Of a stretch of 10,151 nt of DNA, positions 1 to 5,322 are shown in pieces. How positions within the stretch are numbered: the first letter of the stretch is position 1; every line of letters starts with the position of its first letter. Under the pieces are notes generated by a model. The model worked only from the letters and a program-made list of their open reading frames with translations. It was not told the origin of the DNA and did not search any database. The DNA is from an uncultured Spirochaetales bacterium (GTDB taxonomy: Bacteria > Spirochaetota > Spirochaetia > Sphaerochaetales > Sphaerochaetaceae). The stretch lies in contig CAKQTF010000024.1 in the NCBI GenBank assembly GCA_934276695.1, forward strand, positions 1 to 10,151, in the 5' to 3' direction. The translations under genes were made by a program, and so were the position numbers.

Positions 1-216
1 TCTCTGTTCCTTGCATTCATCGCACTGATTCCTACCTTAGTACAGCTGGCTTTTGATCTTCCAAGTGATGTTGCAATGCTGTTTGGTGGTACTTCACTGA
101 TTATTATGGTTGGTGTTGACCTTGAAACCATGAGACAGCTTGACGGATTAATGAAGATGCATCATCATGATGGATTTGTAAGCCTTTCTAAGAAACGCAA
201 GACAAAGAAAATCTAA
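1..216 (+). CDS. secY: Protein translocase subunit SecY, C-terminal end (5' truncated by window)
   Basis: The first 216 bases read in frame 1 as the last 71 residues of SecY, the channel subunit of the SecYEG translocon in the cytoplasmic membrane. Visible are the end of one hydrophobic helix (LFLAFIALIPTLVQLAF), the last membrane helix with the family pattern FGGTSLIIMVGVDLETMRQLDG, and a basic cytoplasmic tail ending KKRKTKKI. The GGTSL-IxxGVxL(D/E)T motif is typical of the SecY C-terminus. The start lies before the window. Finding secY directly ahead of rpmJ and rpsM is a common ribosomal cluster arrangement. Here adk, map and infA, which often separate secY from rpmJ, are absent, since only 14 bases lie between the secY stop and the rpmJ start. 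The call is sure; only the extent to the left is unknown. Confidence 0.95.
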   Translation, partial: SLFLAFIALIPTLVQLAFDLPSDVAMLFGGTSLIIMVGVDLETMRQLDGLMKMHHHDGFVSLSKKRKTKKI

Positions 217-230
217 TAGGAGCTTGAACT

Positions 231-344
231 ATGAAAGTAAGAGCAAGTGTCAAACCAATTTGTGACAAGTGTAAAGTTATTAGACGTGCAGGTGTTGTAC
301 GCATTATATGCGAGAACCCAAAGCACAAGCAGAGACAGAAATAA
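231..344 (+). CDS. rpmJ: 50S ribosomal protein L36 (bL36)
   Basis: This 37-residue frame starts [14 protein letters not shown] and ends HKQRQK. It is bL36, the smallest large-subunit ribosomal protein. It shows the zinc-ribbon pattern of the zinc-binding (C+) form: Cys11, Cys14, Cys27 and His32 (C-x2-C-x12-C-x4-H). The length matches the usual 37-38 residues. The start is fixed by an AGGAG ribosome site at 218-222, 8 bases before the ATG. It lies between secY and rpsM with 14- and 13-base gaps, so it is surely in the same transcript. The retained Cys/His ligands mean it should need zinc. Some bacteria carry a second, zinc-free copy elsewhere, which this window cannot show. Confidence 0.97.
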   Translation: MKVRASVKPICDKCKVIRRAGVVRIICENPKHKQRQK

Positions 345-357
345 TTAGGGGGCCAAA

Positions 358-723
358 ATGGCACGTATAGCAGGTGTTGACTTGCCAAACAAGGCAGTTA
401 AGATCGCACTGACATATATCTATGGAATCGGTAATAAGTCTGCTATGGATATCTGTCAGAAGACAAATATTGATCCAGATGTAAGGATTAACACATTAAG
501 CAACGATGATGTCGCTCTTCTCAGAAAGGTTATCGAGGAAGAGTATAAGATTGAAGGTCATCTTCGCACTGAAGTAGCTCTTAATATCAAGAGACTGATG
601 GATATTGGCTGCTACAGAGGTCTCCGCCACAGAAAGGGCCTGCCAGTCAGAGGTCAGAGGACTAAGACTAATGCTCGCACTAGAAAGGGCAAGAAGAAGA
701 CTGTTGCTGGAAAGAAGAAATAA
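358..723 (+). CDS. rpsM: 30S ribosomal protein S13 (uS13)
   Basis: The 121-residue protein is uS13 of the small-subunit head, which contacts 16S rRNA, P-site tRNA and the bridge to the 50S subunit. It opens with the family signature [26 protein letters not shown] helix-two-turn-helix-like core follows, then the conserved basic segment [25 protein letters not shown] (residues 87-111) that binds rRNA and the P-site tRNA. The tail is Lys-rich ([10 protein letters not shown]). Length is normal for the family. A strong AGGGGG site at 347-352 lies 5 bases before the ATG. It follows rpmJ and is followed by rpsK after 13 bases, as in most bacterial alpha operons. Regulation is presumably shared with the whole cluster; no private promoter is seen. 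Confidence 0.98.
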   Translation: MARIAGVDLPNKAVKIALTYIYGIGNKSAMDICQKTNIDPDVRINTLSNDDVALLRKVIEEEYKIEGHLRTEVALNIKRLMDIGCYRGLRHRKGLPVRGQRTKTNARTRKGKKKTVAGKKK

Positions 724-736
724 GGGGTAGGTAGAA

Positions 737-1114
737 ATGGCTAATGTTAAGAAGAAAGTAAAGAAGACAGTTCTGGAAGGAAATGTTTATATTCAGGCTA
801 CCTTCAACAATACAATCATTACCGTTACCGACCTTGAAGGTAACGCACTCTCATGGGCTTCCGCAGGTGGCCTTGGATTCAGAGGAGCTAAGAAGTCTAC
901 TCCATATGCTGCACAGACAACATGTGAGACAGCTGCGAAGAAGGCAATGGATTACGGCCTAAAAGAGGTCAATGTTTACGTTAAGGGGCCTGGTGTTGGC
1001 CGCGAAAGCGCAATCAGAACTCTTGGTGTGCTTGGATTGAAGGTACGCTCAATAAAGGATGTCACTCCAATCCCACACAACGGTTGTCGTCCACGCAAGA
1101 CTCGCCGTGTTTGA
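737..1114 (+). CDS. rpsK: 30S ribosomal protein S11 (uS11)
   Basis: The 125-residue protein is uS11, part of the 30S platform near the E site and the mRNA exit. Family landmarks are a basic N-terminus (KKKVKKTV), the segment [40 protein letters not shown] in the middle, [13 protein letters not shown] around residues 82-94, and the near-invariant end [12 protein letters not shown]. Length is typical (about 125-130). The ribosome site AGGGG (723-727) overlaps the rpsM stop codon, which suggests tight co-expression. In many bacteria rpsD (S4) follows; here it is missing and a 61-base structured spacer leads straight to rpoA. Confidence 0.98.
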   Translation: MANVKKKVKKTVLEGNVYIQATFNNTIITVTDLEGNALSWASAGGLGFRGAKKSTPYAAQTTCETAAKKAMDYGLKEVNVYVKGPGVGRESAIRTLGVLGLKVRSIKDVTPIPHNGCRPRKTRRV

Positions 1115-1118
1115 TGTT

Positions 1119-1136
1119 TGCTGGCGCAAGCCAGCA
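1119..1136 (+). other. Perfect 7-bp RNA hairpin with GCAA tetraloop in the rpsK-rpoA spacer
   Basis: TGCTGGC (1119-1125) pairs perfectly with GCCAGCA (1130-1136) around a GCAA loop, a GNRA tetraloop, beginning 5 bases after the rpsK stop. A second weak stem follows: GCATT (1137-1141) with AATGC (1149-1153). An alternative pairing, AGCAGC (1133-1138) with GCTGTT (1142-1147), would break the first hairpin. No T-run follows, so it is not an intrinsic terminator. It may be an mRNA processing or stability element, or a protein-binding site tuning rpoA/rplQ relative to the ribosomal genes upstream. The structure is seen; the function is inferred. Confidence 0.6.
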
Positions 1137-1175
1137 GCATTGCTGTTTAATGCAGGTTAAAAAATAGGAGTAACC

Positions 1176-2234
1176 ATGGCTAGAAAAAATCTTCTTAAGG
1201 GCTTCAAGAGACCTACTGGAATTGTCTCTGATCATACAGTGGCAACTGCAGATTATGGTAAGTTTGTCGCTTATCCTTTTGAAAGAGGATTCGGAACTAC
1301 TGTAGGTAATACACTGCGCAGGGTTCTTCTTTCTTCTATTCAGGGGTATGCAGTCACTGCCATTCGCTTTGTTACTTTCTCTGGTTCAGAGCAGAGAACT
1401 CCGCATACTGTCACAAGCGAGTTCGAACCGCTTCCCGGAGTAAGAGAAGACATCAGTGATATCATTGCAGCTATTAAGAAATTGCAGATCAGCATGCCAG
1501 AAGAATGCGAAGGAGCTGTCCTGACAATCCCATGCAAGGGACCAGGCATGATTACCGGAGCAGACTTTGAAAGAGATCAGGTAACTGTTACAAATCCAGA
1601 TCTTCCAATTTTCACAATGATGGATGATTGCGATCTGGAGATGGAAGTTCAGATTGATCTTGGACGTGGCTATGTCCCATCTGAATTAAATGAGAAGTAC
1701 TCTGAAGAGCCTGGCGTTATTTCAATAGATGCTTTCTTCTCTCCAGTAAAGAGAGTTAAGTATTCTATAGAGCCAGCTAGGGTTGGACAGAGAAACGATT
1801 ATGATAAGCTTACTCTTGAGATTTTCACTGATGGTACTATTACACCAGAGAATGCTTTAGGAGAAGCTGCTAAGATCATCAAAGAGCACTTCACCATCTT
1901 CATTAATTTTGATGAAGACAAGATATGCACAACTGAGGAAGTTGATGAGGAAGAAGAGAAGATCAAGAAGCTTCTTGATACTCCTGTAGAGGAGCTTGAG
2001 CTTACAGTCCGTTCTTCCAACTGCCTTAAGAATGCAGGAATCAAGACAATTGGTGATCTTGCAAAGAAGACTGAAGAAGAGATTGCTAAGACAAGAAACT
2101 TCGGAAAGAAGTCACTTTCTGAAATCAAAGATAAGCTCAAGGAATGGGGCCTTACTCTTGGCATGACAGATTTCAGTGTATTAAAGACATCTATTAAAGT
2201 TCCAGAAAACAAGGAAGTAGAGAATGAAGCATAA
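1176..2234 (+). CDS. rpoA: DNA-directed RNA polymerase subunit alpha
   Basis: This 352-residue protein is the alpha subunit, whose dimer nucleates assembly of RNA polymerase. The N-terminal domain (about residues 1-235) carries the conserved block [30 protein letters not shown], which makes the dimer and beta contacts, and [13 protein letters not shown] at its end. An acidic linker (VDEEEEK) leads to the C-terminal domain (about 265-340). There, [15 protein letters not shown] holds Arg279, equivalent to E. coli Arg265 that binds UP elements, followed by [30 protein letters not shown] with its helix-hairpin-helix fold. It is somewhat longer than the E. coli protein (329), mainly in N-terminal loops and the tail. 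An AGGAG site at 1166-1170 sits 5 bases from the ATG. The [13 protein letters not shown] start recalls spirochaete RpoA. Its last 11 bases overlap rplQ. Confidence 0.98.
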   Translation: MARKNLLKGFKRPTGIVSDHTVATADYGKFVAYPFERGFGTTVGNTLRRVLLSSIQGYAVTAIRFVTFSGSEQRTPHTVTSEFEPLPGVREDISDIIAAIKKLQISMPEECEGAVLTIPCKGPGMITGADFERDQVTVTNPDLPIFTMMDDCDLEMEVQIDLGRGYVPSELNEKYSEEPGVISIDAFFSPVKRVKYSIEPARVGQRNDYDKLTLEIFTDGTITPENALGEAAKIIKEHFTIFINFDEDKICTTEEVDEEEEKIKKLLDTPVEELELTVRSSNCLKNAGIKTIGDLAKKTEEEIAKTRNFGKKSLSEIKDKLKEWGLTLGMTDFSVLKTSIKVPENKEVENEA

Positions 2235-2658
2235 GATTGGTTTCAATGCGCTTTCACGTTCATCAAGCGAGCGCAAGGCGCTAAAGCGCAACATGGTCAC
2301 CTCTCTCTTCAGATATGAGAGAATTGAGACCACAAAAGCAAAGGCTCTTGAAGTTAGAAAGATGGCCGAGAAGATGATCACACGCGCTAAGGTTGACAAC
2401 GTTCACAACCGCCGCGAGATTGCAAAGATTGTCTATGATGAGGCTGTTCTTAACAAGCTCTTCAAGGAAATCGCTCCTATGTTCGCAGAACGTAAGGGTG
2501 GTTACACAAGGATCCTCAAGACTGGCAACAGACTTGGAGACGCAGCTGAGATGGTTATCCTTGAACTGGTAGAGAAGACCAAGAAGGATGAGAAAGCTGA
2601 GAAGAAGGAAGCAAAGAAGTCTGCAAAAGCTGAGAAGGCTGAGAAGAAGGCAGAGTGA
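2224..2658 (+). CDS. rplQ: 50S ribosomal protein L17 (bL17)
   Basis: The 144-residue protein is bL17, a large-subunit protein near the peptide exit tunnel. Recognisable segments are [45 protein letters not shown], the middle [18 protein letters not shown], and [27 protein letters not shown] at about residues 91-117. These are the family core and normally end the protein. Beyond it is a tail of about 27 residues made almost only of Lys, Ala, Glu and Asp, encoded by repeated gctgagaag-like units. The start lies inside rpoA, with an 11-base overlap in another frame and an AAGGAAG ribosome site (2211-2217) inside rpoA, so translation is probably coupled to rpoA. It is the last gene of the cluster, followed by structured RNA and a terminator. 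Confidence 0.97.
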   Translation: MKHKIGFNALSRSSSERKALKRNMVTSLFRYERIETTKAKALEVRKMAEKMITRAKVDNVHNRREIAKIVYDEAVLNKLFKEIAPMFAERKGGYTRILKTGNRLGDAAEMVILELVEKTKKDEKAEKKEAKKSAKAEKAEKKAE

Positions 2659-2660
2659 GC

Positions 2661-2722
2661 TTCCGCAGCCGTAAAAGGCTGGGAAATGCTTTATTAGAAG
2701 CATTGAAACAGGCATTTGCCTG
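2661..2722 (+). other. Three tandem stem-loops in the 3' untranslated region of the ribosomal operon
   Basis: Right after the rplQ stop lie three consecutive hairpins. The first pairs TTCC and CAGCC (2661-2664, 2666-2670, with G2665 bulged) with GGCTG and GGAA (2677-2685) around a 6-base loop. The second pairs AATGCTT (2685-2691) with AAGCATT (2698-2704); A2685 can belong to either stem. The third pairs CAGGC (2709-2713) with GCCTG (2718-2722) around ATTT. They lead with almost no gap into the terminator stem. No reading frame runs through them. They probably shield the 3' end of the transcript or form a protein- or RNase-binding site; both are inferences. Confidence 0.6.
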
Positions 2723-2723
2723 A

Positions 2724-2749
2724 AGCCGTCACGTTGTGGCGGTTTTTTT
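2724..2749 (+). terminator. Rho-independent terminator of the ribosomal protein operon
   Basis: CCGTCAC (2726-2732) pairs with GTGGCGG (2736-2742), with one T-G wobble, around a GTT loop, and is followed by seven T residues (2743-2749). The AAG before the stem can extend the pairing into the T-run. It lies 66 bases after the rplQ stop and before the rny promoter, so it separates the two transcription units. This is a textbook intrinsic terminator. Confidence 0.9.
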
Positions 2750-2777
2750 ATGCCTTTATCCGTTATATTGAATTACC

Positions 2778-2804
2778 TTGACAGTTGTTGAACTTTATTA
2801 CAAT
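2778..2804 (+). promoter_or_regulatory. Likely sigma-70-type promoter for rny-ymdB
   Basis: A perfect TTGACA box (2778-2783) is followed by TACAAT (2799-2804), five of six matches to TATAAT. The spacer is 15 bases, shorter than the ideal 17. An overlapping choice, CAATAT at 2801-2806, gives a 17-base spacer but a poorer box. Position between a terminator and the rny ribosome site supports a promoter here. Transcription would start near 2811, giving a leader of about 35 bases. The exact -10 box is uncertain. Confidence 0.55.
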
Positions 2805-2845
2805 ATCAATCTGTTAGATTAATACTTTTAGGAGGTATATCCACT

Positions 2846-4381
2846 ATGATGACAACTATAGTTGTATCCCTCCTGTGTTGTATTGCTGGTATTGCATTAG
2901 GCTTTGTTGGCCGTTGGATTTATGCGAAATTCAAGCTTACCTCTGCAGAGCAGAAGGCTATCCGTTTATCAGAGGAAGCTGTTAAGGATGCTGAGGCTCA
3001 GGCTAGGGAAATTATCCTTGAAGGACGTGATAAGCTGCTTAAAGAGCAGCAGAGGCAGGAAGCTGAAGCTCGAGAAAGGCGGGGCGAACTGCAGAAATCT
3101 GAAAGAAGATTACTGCAGAAAGAAGAGAATCTTGAGCATAAGCAGCAGGAACTTGATGCTATAAAGCGACAACTGGGAGAGAGAGAGAACGCTCTTGCGC
3201 AGAAAGAGAAGGAAGCTGAAGAGAAATCTGTCCAGCTTGCTAGCGAACTTGAAAGAGTTGCTGGGATGTCCCGTGATGAGGCTAAGGACTCAATCATCGA
3301 GCAGATGAAGCTGAAAGCTGAGAGGGATGGTCAGGTTTATATCAATAAAATCAGAGATGAGGCTCAGCTTCAGGCTGATAAGGTAGCAAGGGATATTATT
3401 GTGACTTCAATCCAGCGCCTTGCAACAGAGGTGTCCGGTGAGATCACAACCACATCCGTAGAGCTTCCCTCTGATGAGATGAAGGGAAGGATCATAGGCA
3501 GGGAAGGCCGTAATATAAGAACGCTTGAGACGCTGACTGGTGTTGATATCATAATTGATGATACTCCGGAAGCTGTTGTCATCTCCTGCTTTGATCCTGT
3601 AAGAAAGGAGATTGCCCGGGTTGCACTCGAAAGGCTTGTCCAGGATGGACGTATTCATCCTGCAAGGATTGAGGAAGTCATCAATAAGGTATCTGCTGAG
3701 ATCGGCAAGATTATTGTGGATGAGGGTGAGAAAGTCATATTCGATCTTGGAATCCATAATATTGGACCTGAGCTGATCAGGGCTATTGGGCGTCTGTATT
3801 TCAGGACAAGCTATGGCCAGAATGTGCTTCTGCATTCAAAAGAAGTCGCAATACTCTCTGGCATGATCGCAAGCGAAGTCGGAGCAGATGCTGAGCTTGC
3901 AAAGAGAGCTGGGCTCCTGCACGATATCGGAAAGGGTGCAGAGACAGAGAGTGAGGCTAACCATGCAGAGTATGGCGGAGAGCTTGTAAAGAGGTTAGGA
4001 GAGGATCCTAAGGTCGTGAATGCTGTGCTTGCACATCATAATGATGTTGAGCCTGCATCCATTGAGGCAATAATTGTCCAGATTGCTGATGCAATTTCTG
4101 CTGCCCGCCCTGGAGCAAGAAGGGAAAGCCTCGATAATTACATCAAGCGCCTTGAGAGCCTTGAGAATATTGCTAAGGGGTTTGATGGTGTAGATAATGC
4201 CTTTGCAATCCAGGCTGGAAGGGAGCTGAGGATTCTTGTGAATAGCGATACAGTCTCTGATGACGGTGCTAAATCAATTGCACAGGGGATTGCAGAGAGA
4301 ATAGAAGCTGAGCTCAGATATCCTGGTAAGATCAAGGTGACTATCATCCGTGAGACCAGAGTTGTGGAGTATGCGCGATGA
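2846..4381 (+). CDS. rny: Ribonuclease Y, membrane-anchored endoribonuclease
   Basis: The 511-residue protein is RNase Y, an endoribonuclease that starts mRNA decay at the inner face of the membrane. Residues 4-23 form one hydrophobic anchor. Residues about 30-190 are a long charged coiled coil (QQRQEAEARERR, RENALAQKEKEAEEK). A KH RNA-binding domain follows, with its GxxG-type loop in GRIIGREGRN (214-223). The HD phosphohydrolase domain has His330 (LLHSKEVA) and the metal-binding pair His359-Asp360 in LLHDIGKG, with HHNDVEP further on. Length matches the family (about 510-520). The start is set by a perfect AGGAGG at 2830-2835, 10 bases before the ATG; a second ATG follows at once and is less well placed. 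The stop overlaps the next start (ATGA), coupling it to the ymdB-type gene. Confidence 0.97.
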   Translation: MMTTIVVSLLCCIAGIALGFVGRWIYAKFKLTSAEQKAIRLSEEAVKDAEAQAREIILEGRDKLLKEQQRQEAEARERRGELQKSERRLLQKEENLEHKQQELDAIKRQLGERENALAQKEKEAEEKSVQLASELERVAGMSRDEAKDSIIEQMKLKAERDGQVYINKIRDEAQLQADKVARDIIVTSIQRLATEVSGEITTTSVELPSDEMKGRIIGREGRNIRTLETLTGVDIIIDDTPEAVVISCFDPVRKEIARVALERLVQDGRIHPARIEEVINKVSAEIGKIIVDEGEKVIFDLGIHNIGPELIRAIGRLYFRTSYGQNVLLHSKEVAILSGMIASEVGADAELAKRAGLLHDIGKGAETESEANHAEYGGELVKRLGEDPKVVNAVLAHHNDVEPASIEAIIVQIADAISAARPGARRESLDNYIKRLESLENIAKGFDGVDNAFAIQAGRELRILVNSDTVSDDGAKSIAQGIAERIEAELRYPGKIKVTIIRETRVVEYAR

Positions 4382-5160
4382 ATGGAAGACTCCGGACCCT
4401 TATGCTGGGGGATATTTCAGGAAAAGCAGGAATGGGAGCCCTTTTTTTAGGGCTCTCTTCTATTGTTCGTGAGAGAAAGGCAGATTTTGTAATCGCAAAC
4501 GGCGAGAATGCTGCTGATGGATTCGGCATATCCGCTTCTGACTACAGCACCATGAAGAGCTTAGGCATTGATGTTATTACAAGCGGGAATCATATCTGGC
4601 AGAAGGATGATATCTTTCCTGTGATGGAGAGGGAAAGCGATATCCTCAGGCCTGTTAATTATCCTAGCCCATGTGTTGGCCGCGGCTGGACAATACGGCA
4701 TCTAAAGGGCTTGGATATTGCTGTGATAAATGCCCAGGGAAGAGTGAATATGATGAGCATAGACGATCCTTTCCGCAGTCTTGATTCGCTTGTCCGCGAG
4801 ATCCTCAAGAAGACTCCGCTCATCTTCATTGATTTTCATGCGGAATCAGCGGAAGAGAAGGAGGCACTAGGCTTCTATCTTGATGGGAAGGTCACTGCTG
4901 TTGTCGGGACACATACGCATGTCCAGACAGCGGATGAGAAGATCCTGCCAAAAGGCACTGCATACATAACAGACCTTGGACTTACAGGTGTGCTTGGCAT
5001 GATAATAGGCTCCTCTCCTGAGAAGTCCATAGAAAGGCAGCTTACACAGCTCCCGATGAAAAGCGAGGTAGCTGAAGGCAATGGATCAATCCAGGGAGTC
5101 ATTATCGAGGCTGATGCAAGTACAGGGAAAGCTCTCAGCATAGAGAGAGTAACTTTCTGA
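4378..5160 (+). CDS. ymdB: YmdB/TIGR00282-family metallophosphoesterase
   Basis: The 260-residue protein belongs to the YmdB-type (TIGR00282) calcineurin-like phosphoesterases. Visible metal-site motifs, in order, are GDISGK with Asp12, NGENAADGFG (Asn41-Gly-Glu43-Asn44), SGNHIW with Asn71-His72, DFHAE (152-156), and VVGTHTHVQTADE with His179 and His181. The later block LPKGTAYITDLGLTG is also characteristic. These suit a binuclear metal centre. B. subtilis YmdB is reported to cleave 2',3'-cyclic phosphates (and cAMP) and to affect biofilm and motility; the substrate here is unknown. No signal peptide is seen, so it should be cytoplasmic. Its ATG overlaps the rny stop by 4 bases, suggesting a functional link in RNA turnover. 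A T7 run sits in a short inverted repeat at 4436-4455. No strong terminator follows. Confidence 0.93.
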   Translation: MNGRLRTLMLGDISGKAGMGALFLGLSSIVRERKADFVIANGENAADGFGISASDYSTMKSLGIDVITSGNHIWQKDDIFPVMERESDILRPVNYPSPCVGRGWTIRHLKGLDIAVINAQGRVNMMSIDDPFRSLDSLVREILKKTPLIFIDFHAESAEEKEALGFYLDGKVTAVVGTHTHVQTADEKILPKGTAYITDLGLTGVLGMIIGSSPEKSIERQLTQLPMKSEVAEGNGSIQGVIIEADASTGKALSIERVTF

Positions 5161-5242
5161 TTGTCTTCATTTCTTTCCTGCTTCCCTGAAAGAATCTGTG
5201 CATATTTATTCATATTTCTTGCAATTTTCTGAATAATGTATG

Positions 5243-5271
5243 TTGTAAAAGTACTAATGTGAAGATAGAAT
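5243..5271 (+). promoter_or_regulatory. Probable promoter of the peptide ABC importer operon
   Basis: TTGTAA (5243-5248, four of six matches to TTGACA) and TAGAAT (5266-5271, five of six to TATAAT) are separated by exactly 17 bases in an AT-rich gap between ymdB and the binding-protein gene. The start site would be near 5278. Upstream at 5201-5220 is an imperfect 10-base tandem repeat (CATATTTATT then CATATTTCTT), which may act as an AT-rich upstream element or an operator. Prediction rests on sequence alone. Confidence 0.55.
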
Positions 5272-5281
5272 ATTCATTGCT

Positions 5282-5299
5282 TGTTTTTCAGCAAAAACA
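5282..5299 (+). other. AT-rich hairpin at the start of the importer mRNA leader
   Basis: TGTTTTT (5282-5288) pairs perfectly with AAAAACA (5293-5299) around a CAGC loop. It sits a few bases after the predicted transcription start and 11 bases before the GGGAG ribosome site (5311-5315) of the binding-protein gene. It could be a 5' stabilising stem or, as DNA, an inverted-repeat operator. It is weak, being nearly all A-T. Confidence 0.4.
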
Positions 5300-5322
5300 G
5301 AAATAGAAAAGGGAGTAAAAAT

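Noticed and set aside
1799..2212. 137-codon open frame on the minus strand inside rpoA
   Set aside because: Ser/Leu-rich mirror of a charged coding strand, with no recognisable domain or ribosome site; rpoA is certain.
2998..3297. Minus-strand Ser-rich frame opposite the RNase Y coiled coil
   Set aside because: Complement of Glu/Lys/Gln-rich codons gives long Ser/Leu frames by chance; no independent support.
4436..4455. Inverted repeat with T7 as an intrinsic terminator
   Set aside because: The T-run is in the loop, not after the stem, and the site is within the ymdB coding sequence.
5161..5242. Terminator after ymdB
   Set aside because: Only weak 5-bp stems (such as CTTTC with GAAAG) without a following T-run; no convincing + strand terminator, so some read-through into the importer operon is possible.
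5281..5322. In-frame TTG start 14 codons upstream of the binding-protein ATG
   Set aside because: It lies in the A-T hairpin of the leader without a ribosome site. Starting at 5323 gives a normal lipoprotein signal with GGGAG 7 bases upstream.
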